Origin: Saprospiraceae bacterium | GTDB taxonomy: Bacteria > Bacteroidota > Bacteroidia > Chitinophagales > Saprospiraceae | Assembly: GCA_020630455.1 (NCBI GenBank) | Contig: JAHDBK010000253.1 | Span: forward strand, 1 to 5,987 | Length of the DNA: 5,987 bases | Direction: 5' to 3' | In this document: piece after piece, positions 4,130 to 5,987 of the stretch | How positions within the stretch are numbered: the stretch's first letter is position 1 | Layout: the number at the start of each line of letters is the position of its first letter | Program-made: the position numbers and the translations under genes | Notes under the pieces: model-generated | Databases searched by the model: none | What the model saw: the letters and a program-made list of their open reading frames with translations, nothing else | What the model was told of the DNA's origin: nothing

Positions 4130-5935
4130 ATGACTCAAGCAGAATTTAAAGAAATTCAAGTCACTATACCAAGAGAACCTGGAGTGTATCAATTCCTTGA
4201 TGCTGATAATCGCGTATTATATGTAGGTAAAGCTAAATCTCTTCGTACTAGGGTTTCTAATTATTTTTCTAAACATGGGGATGGACGGGCTAAAGTCAAA
4301 AACTTAGTCAAAAATGCAAAAAAAATTATTTTCACGGTAGTGGATACAGAACAGGATGCCCTACTCCTAGAATGTACCCTGATTAAAAAATACCAACCTC
4401 GCTATAATGCCATGCTCAAAGATGGAAAGTCATACGCTTATATTTGTATTAAAAAAGAGCGTTTTCCTAGAGTCATGATTACTAGAAAAGTCATCAAAGA
4501 TGGTTCTAAATATTTTGGACCATATACCTCTAAAAAAAATGTAGATATCCTAGCGGACTTGATTAGAAAATTATTTAGAATAAGAACTTGTACCTTTAAT
4601 TTAACAGAACAAAATATAGAGAAAGGCAAATTTAAAGTTTGCTTGGAATATCATATTAAAAATTGTGATGGTCCTTGTCAGGGTTTAGAAGAGGAAGATT
4701 CTTATAATGAAAAAATAAAACAAATTAATAATGTACTCAAGGGAAATTTTGCTGAAGTAAAAAGACATTTACACCAGAAAATGGAATCTTTTGCAGAACA
4801 TCTTGAATTTGAAAAAGCCCAAGAAGTCAAGGAAAAACTCAAAATATTTGAAGACTACCAAGGAAAATCAACCGTTGTAAGTACTACCATTAAAGATGTT
4901 GATGTATTTACTATTGGCAAGGATGAGGAAATGGCATATATCAATTATCTAAAAATAGTAAATGGAGCTTTAATTAATATTTTTACTCAAGAAATTACCC
5001 TCAATTTAGATGATGAAGATGAAGTAGATTTATTAGCCTTAGCTATTCCAGAATTAAGAGAAAAGTTCAATAGTATTGCTCCTGAAATTATACTCCCTTT
5101 TGAAGTTCCACTTCAAGAAAAAGATATTCTAATTACTATTCCTAAAATTGGAGATAAGAAAAAACTATTGGATTTGTCTCTTAAAAATGTTTTATATTAT
5201 AAAAATCAAAAACTCAAAGAAAAAGAACTCAAAAGAAAAAAAGTGAGCCATGCAGAACGCATTTTAAAAACCCTTAAAGAAGATTTGCAAATGGATAAAA
5301 TTCCCTTACATATTGAATGTTTTGATAATTCTAATCTGCAAGGAAATCAACCCGTTGCTAGCTGTGTCGTTTTTAAAAATGCTAGTCCTTCTAAAAAAGA
5401 TTACCGCCATTTTAATATTAAAACGGTCGAAGGACCAAATGACTTTGCTTCTATGGAAGAAATTGTATATAGAAGGTATAGTCGCTTGCTTAGAGAAGGT
5501 AAATCACTTCCTGAACTCGTCATTATTGATGGAGGGAAAGGACAACTATCGGCCGCTATGAAAAGTATCAATGCTTTACAAATAGAAAATCAAGTAACTG
5601 TTATCGGAATCGCTAAAAAATTAGAAGAAATATTTTTTCCCAATGATAGTGTTCCTTTACATATTAATAAAAAATCAGAATCGCTTAAATTAATACAGCA
5701 GGCTAGAAATGAAGCACATCGCTTTGCTATTACTTTTCATAGGAATAAACGATCTAAAGAATTCATAAAAACAGAATTATCTACAATAGATGGAATTGGT
5801 GATAAAACAGCACAAAAATTATTAATACATTTTAAATCTATAGATAATATAAAAAAAGCCAGTTTAGAACAATTAAAAGGAATTACTAACTTATCTATTG
5901 CTAAAAAAATAAAAAAACATTTTAAGGAAAAATAA
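4130..5935 (+). CDS. uvrC: Excinuclease ABC subunit C
   Basis: The 601-residue product is a complete UvrC, the nuclease that makes both incisions around a lesion after UvrA and UvrB recognise it in nucleotide excision repair. Domains in order are as follows. The GIY-YIG nuclease (about 14-93) has GVYQF, LYVGKAKSLRTRV with likely catalytic Arg41, and LLLE with Glu81. A cysteine-bearing linker (Cys154, Cys171, Cys179, Cys183) matches the four-cysteine iron-sulfur pattern described for other UvrC proteins. A UVR motif that contacts UvrB spans about 207-240. The RNase H-like nuclease has the Asp399 (ECFDNSN), Asp467 (IIDGGKGQ) and His530 (NEAHRFA) triad. Tandem helix-hairpin-helix motifs occupy 550-600 (IDGIGDKTAQKLL). 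All key residues are intact. ATG 4130 gives the canonical N-terminus and follows the permease stop by three bases, so expression probably depends on the upstream promoter. Confidence 0.98.
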   Translation: MTQAEFKEIQVTIPREPGVYQFLDADNRVLYVGKAKSLRTRVSNYFSKHGDGRAKVKNLVKNAKKIIFTVVDTEQDALLLECTLIKKYQPRYNAMLKDGKSYAYICIKKERFPRVMITRKVIKDGSKYFGPYTSKKNVDILADLIRKLFRIRTCTFNLTEQNIEKGKFKVCLEYHIKNCDGPCQGLEEEDSYNEKIKQINNVLKGNFAEVKRHLHQKMESFAEHLEFEKAQEVKEKLKIFEDYQGKSTVVSTTIKDVDVFTIGKDEEMAYINYLKIVNGALINIFTQEITLNLDDEDEVDLLALAIPELREKFNSIAPEIILPFEVPLQEKDILITIPKIGDKKKLLDLSLKNVLYYKNQKLKEKELKRKKVSHAERILKTLKEDLQMDKIPLHIECFDNSNLQGNQPVASCVVFKNASPSKKDYRHFNIKTVEGPNDFASMEEIVYRRYSRLLREGKSLPELVIIDGGKGQLSAAMKSINALQIENQVTVIGIAKKLEEIFFPNDSVPLHINKKSESLKLIQQARNEAHRFAITFHRNKRSKEFIKTELSTIDGIGDKTAQKLLIHFKSIDNIKKASLEQLKGITNLSIAKKIKKHFKEK

Positions 5936-5953
5936 AGAATTTTCTTTATTTTT
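5928..5953 (+). terminator. AT-rich hairpin at the uvrC stop
   Basis: AAAAATAAAG at 5928-5937 pairs perfectly with CTTTATTTTT at 5944-5953 around a six-base AATTTT loop. The uvrC TAA stop (5933-5935) lies in the 5' arm. The T-rich 3' arm doubles as the T tract. It is a plausible end for the three-gene operon, though the stem has only one G-C pair. The remaining bases to 5987 show nothing recognisable. Confidence 0.55.
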
Positions 5954-5987
5954 ATGATTTTAATAAAACTTTAAAAATAAGAATACA

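Noticed and set aside
4438..4629. Minus-strand open frame of 63 codons inside uvrC
   Set aside because: It is antisense to conserved UvrC sequence and has no independent support.
5313..5561. Plus-strand open frame of 82 codons in another frame of uvrC
   Set aside because: It overlaps the RNase H-like domain of UvrC, where the main frame carries the catalytic residues; its composition is that of an out-of-frame translation.
1..5987. Mobile element, CRISPR array, toxin-antitoxin or phage-defence locus
   Set aside because: No transposase or integrase, terminal repeats, spaced direct repeats or defence-type domains were found; genes are housekeeping or metabolic with uniform composition.

Overview
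The window looks like an ordinary chromosomal segment of an AT-rich member of the Bacteroidota. Three things support this. Protein-coding starts are preceded by A/T-rich sequence rather than a Shine-Dalgarno motif. Promoter-like sites match the Bacteroidota -7 consensus TAnnTTTG, once with a well-spaced TTG -33 element. The large minus-strand gene also resembles a conserved protein I associate with this phylum. The genus cannot be fixed from the sequence.

Left part (1-2072): panD (aspartate 1-decarboxylase, which supplies beta-alanine for pantothenate and CoA) lies on the plus strand. It converges, with only 9 bases between stop codons, on a minus-strand gene for a 473-residue protein of unknown function. 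That gene's reading frame stays open upstream of its likely start. The extension is low-complexity, and a promoter-like element lies inside it, so I place the start at 1899.

Middle (1900-2960): a short region with divergent promoter-like elements separates the unknown gene from a small SAM-dependent methyltransferase resembling the PmtA phospholipid N-methyltransferases. A 336-base intergenic region follows. It holds the best promoter in the window, about 115 bases with no ATG, and then a strong intrinsic terminator that lies before the next gene. This is either a small RNA gene or a terminator-controlled leader for the downstream operon, and it is the most interesting part of the window.

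Right part (2961-5987): three tightly packed plus-strand genes form an apparent operon. They are methylmalonyl-CoA epimerase, a TauE/SafE-family membrane permease (1-base overlap, TAATG) and uvrC (3-base gap), closed by an AT-rich hairpin at the uvrC stop. The three do not share an obvious pathway, so the linkage is probably co-transcription rather than a functional module. No mobile element, CRISPR array, tRNA or rRNA was seen. Apart from the leader region and the uncharacterised protein, I see no convincing evidence of a new biological system.
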